64,000 nucleotides of DNA. Source: Treponema sp. (GTDB lineage: Bacteria; Spirochaetota; Spirochaetia; Treponematales; Treponemataceae). Location of the stretch: the NCBI GenBank assembly GCA_024402475.1, contig JAKSTQ010000003.1, positions 1 through 64,000 on the forward strand, read 5' to 3'. Shown piece by piece: positions 63,056-64,000 of the stretch. A program made the position numbers and the translations under genes. The notes below the pieces were generated by a model. The model was given only the letters and a program-made list of their open reading frames with translations, had not been told where the DNA came from and ran no database searches. The first letter of the stretch is position 1. Each line of letters starts with the position of its first letter.

Positions 63056-64000
63056 TATCAGAAATTAAAAAGAAGTTTCCGCTTGCATCTTTCATTGTTA
63101 CAAGAATTGTGACAATGCTTGTTCTGCTGTTTTTGCTTGGCTTTGCACTTTTCGGATTGATGGAGCTTGCACCAGGTGATATTGTTGACCAGATGATGAC
63201 TCAGCAGATTATGGCTGGTTCTGATTCTAAGGCTGGAGCGGCGGCAACTGCTCTTGCAAATAATTCCAAGAACGATCAGTTCAGTCAGGAACAGCTTGAA
63301 AAGACACGCGCTGAACTTGGTCTTGATAAACCTTTTTATGTTCAGTATTTCAGATGGCTTAACCGCGTTCTTGTTCACCATGATCTTGGTGTAAGTCTTA
63401 TTTCAAAAGCGCCTGTAAGTTTTTTGATTGCATCAAGGTTATGGAATACTCTTATTTTTAACCTGATATCTCTTGTAATGATTACGGTTTTCAGTTTCGC
63501 GCTGGGCGTTTATTTCAGTACAAAAGTCGGAACCCGTATTGATGTTGCTGCAACTTTTTTTGCATTGTTCTTTCATGCGTTCCCTGGAATTCTTCTTTTG
63601 ATTCTGCTTCAGCTGGGAGCATGTGTTACAGGATGGTTTCCGGTTACTGCGTTCCCTGATTTTCCGTTTGGAGAAAATCCAGGTAAGTTTACTTTCAGTT
63701 ATCTGTATCACATTTTACTGCCGTTGTTTGCTTCGTTCCTTGGAGGAATCGGCGGTACAATGCGTATGATTCGTGCAACAATGCTTGACCAGATGGGAAT
63801 GCCTTATATCTTTGCATTGCGTGCCAGAGGAATTTCTGAAAGACGGGTTTATTTTAATCACGCTTTTAAAAATACTTTGAACCCTTACATCACAGGAAGT
63901 GCAAATCTTCTTGCAAGTCTTTTTGGCGGTTCAGTTGTTTTTGAAATTATTTTTGCTTACCCTGGAATCGGTCGTCTTATGTACGATGCAGTTTTGCAGC
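63049..64000 (+). CDS. DppB/OppB-type ABC transporter permease (runs off window)
   Basis: The frame opens with ATG at 63049 inside the substrate-binding gene and stays open to the window end (about 317 residues seen). It starts MVISEIKKKFPLASFIVTRI with one membrane segment, then a longer than usual periplasmic loop (TQQIMAGSDSKAGAAATAL, about 50-70). ELGLDKPFYVQYFRWL follows, and further membrane segments lead to the EAA loop ALRARGISERRVYFNHAFKN that docks on the ATPases. GGSVVFEIIFAYPGIGRLMY is typical of DppB near its C-terminus, so only the last segment is missing. Confidence 0.9.
   Translation, partial: MVISEIKKKFPLASFIVTRIVTMLVLLFLLGFALFGLMELAPGDIVDQMMTQQIMAGSDSKAGAAATALANNSKNDQFSQEQLEKTRAELGLDKPFYVQYFRWLNRVLVHHDLGVSLISKAPVSFLIASRLWNTLIFNLISLVMITVFSFALGVYFSTKVGTRIDVAATFFALFFHAFPGILLLILLQLGACVTGWFPVTAFPDFPFGENPGKFTFSYLYHILLPLFASFLGGIGGTMRMIRATMLDQMGMPYIFALRARGISERRVYFNHAFKNTLNPYITGSANLLASLFGGSVVFEIIFAYPGIGRLMYDAVLQ

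Overview
The window looks like a chromosomal segment of a host-associated Treponema or a close relative. The coding sequence is moderately AT-rich. There are many lipoproteins with loose spirochaetal lipoboxes. A class III adenylate cyclase, a P83/100-like coiled-coil protein and a chemotaxis receptor sit together in an order I recall from T. pallidum. Several long proteins (DUF5312-like, coiled-coil and TPR proteins) resemble spirochaete-restricted families. I saw no rRNA, tRNA or CRISPR array. All family assignments come from reading motifs; no database search was run.

Layout. Positions 1-7250 are an accessory island, visibly more AT-rich than the rest. It carries the 3' end of an RHS gene with a possible cysteine-peptidase toxin tip and a lipoprotein neighbour. 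A second, orphan RHS tip with a zinc-metallopeptidase motif follows, again with a lipoprotein neighbour. Next comes a three-gene DUF262 / DUF3696-type ATPase / unknown cassette whose last gene is frameshifted at a T7 run. A third RHS tip is cut short beside a probable insertion-sequence remnant. From 7274 the sequence becomes housekeeping: mraY, ychF, a secreted phosphoesterase, an OmpA-family protein, a GGDEF-EAL protein, azlCD, a small membrane protein behind a Fur-like box, then rplM-rpsI-recX-(HTH-receiver).

From 17.7 to 34.5 kb there are mostly short convergent or divergent units: sppA, a DUF975 protein, a CYTH protein, a ROK regulator, ybaK, a methyltransferase, a threonine-aldolase-like enzyme, DUF763-uvrC, a LamG/FN3 exported protein, a large TPR protein, an M24 peptidase and murJ. 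From 34.5 to 48.6 kb signalling genes dominate (adenylate cyclase, P83/100-like, MCP, a second GGDEF-EAL protein), along with rnhA, groL and MATE. From 48.7 kb to the end come exported proteins, pgeF, a tandem triplication of an unusual solute-binding protein with an N-terminal lipocalin-like domain, argS, and the start of a dipeptide-type ABC operon that runs off the window.

Best leads for new biology: (1) the RHS tip array with an embedded DUF262/ATPase cassette and its frameshift; (2) the three lipocalin-like/solute-binding fusions without a permease; (3) repeated leaderless promoter geometry, with -10 boxes 3-10 nt from the start codon and no ribosome-binding site; (4) a Fur-like box over a near-consensus promoter; (5) a structured leader before rplM; (6) DUF763 translationally coupled to uvrC.
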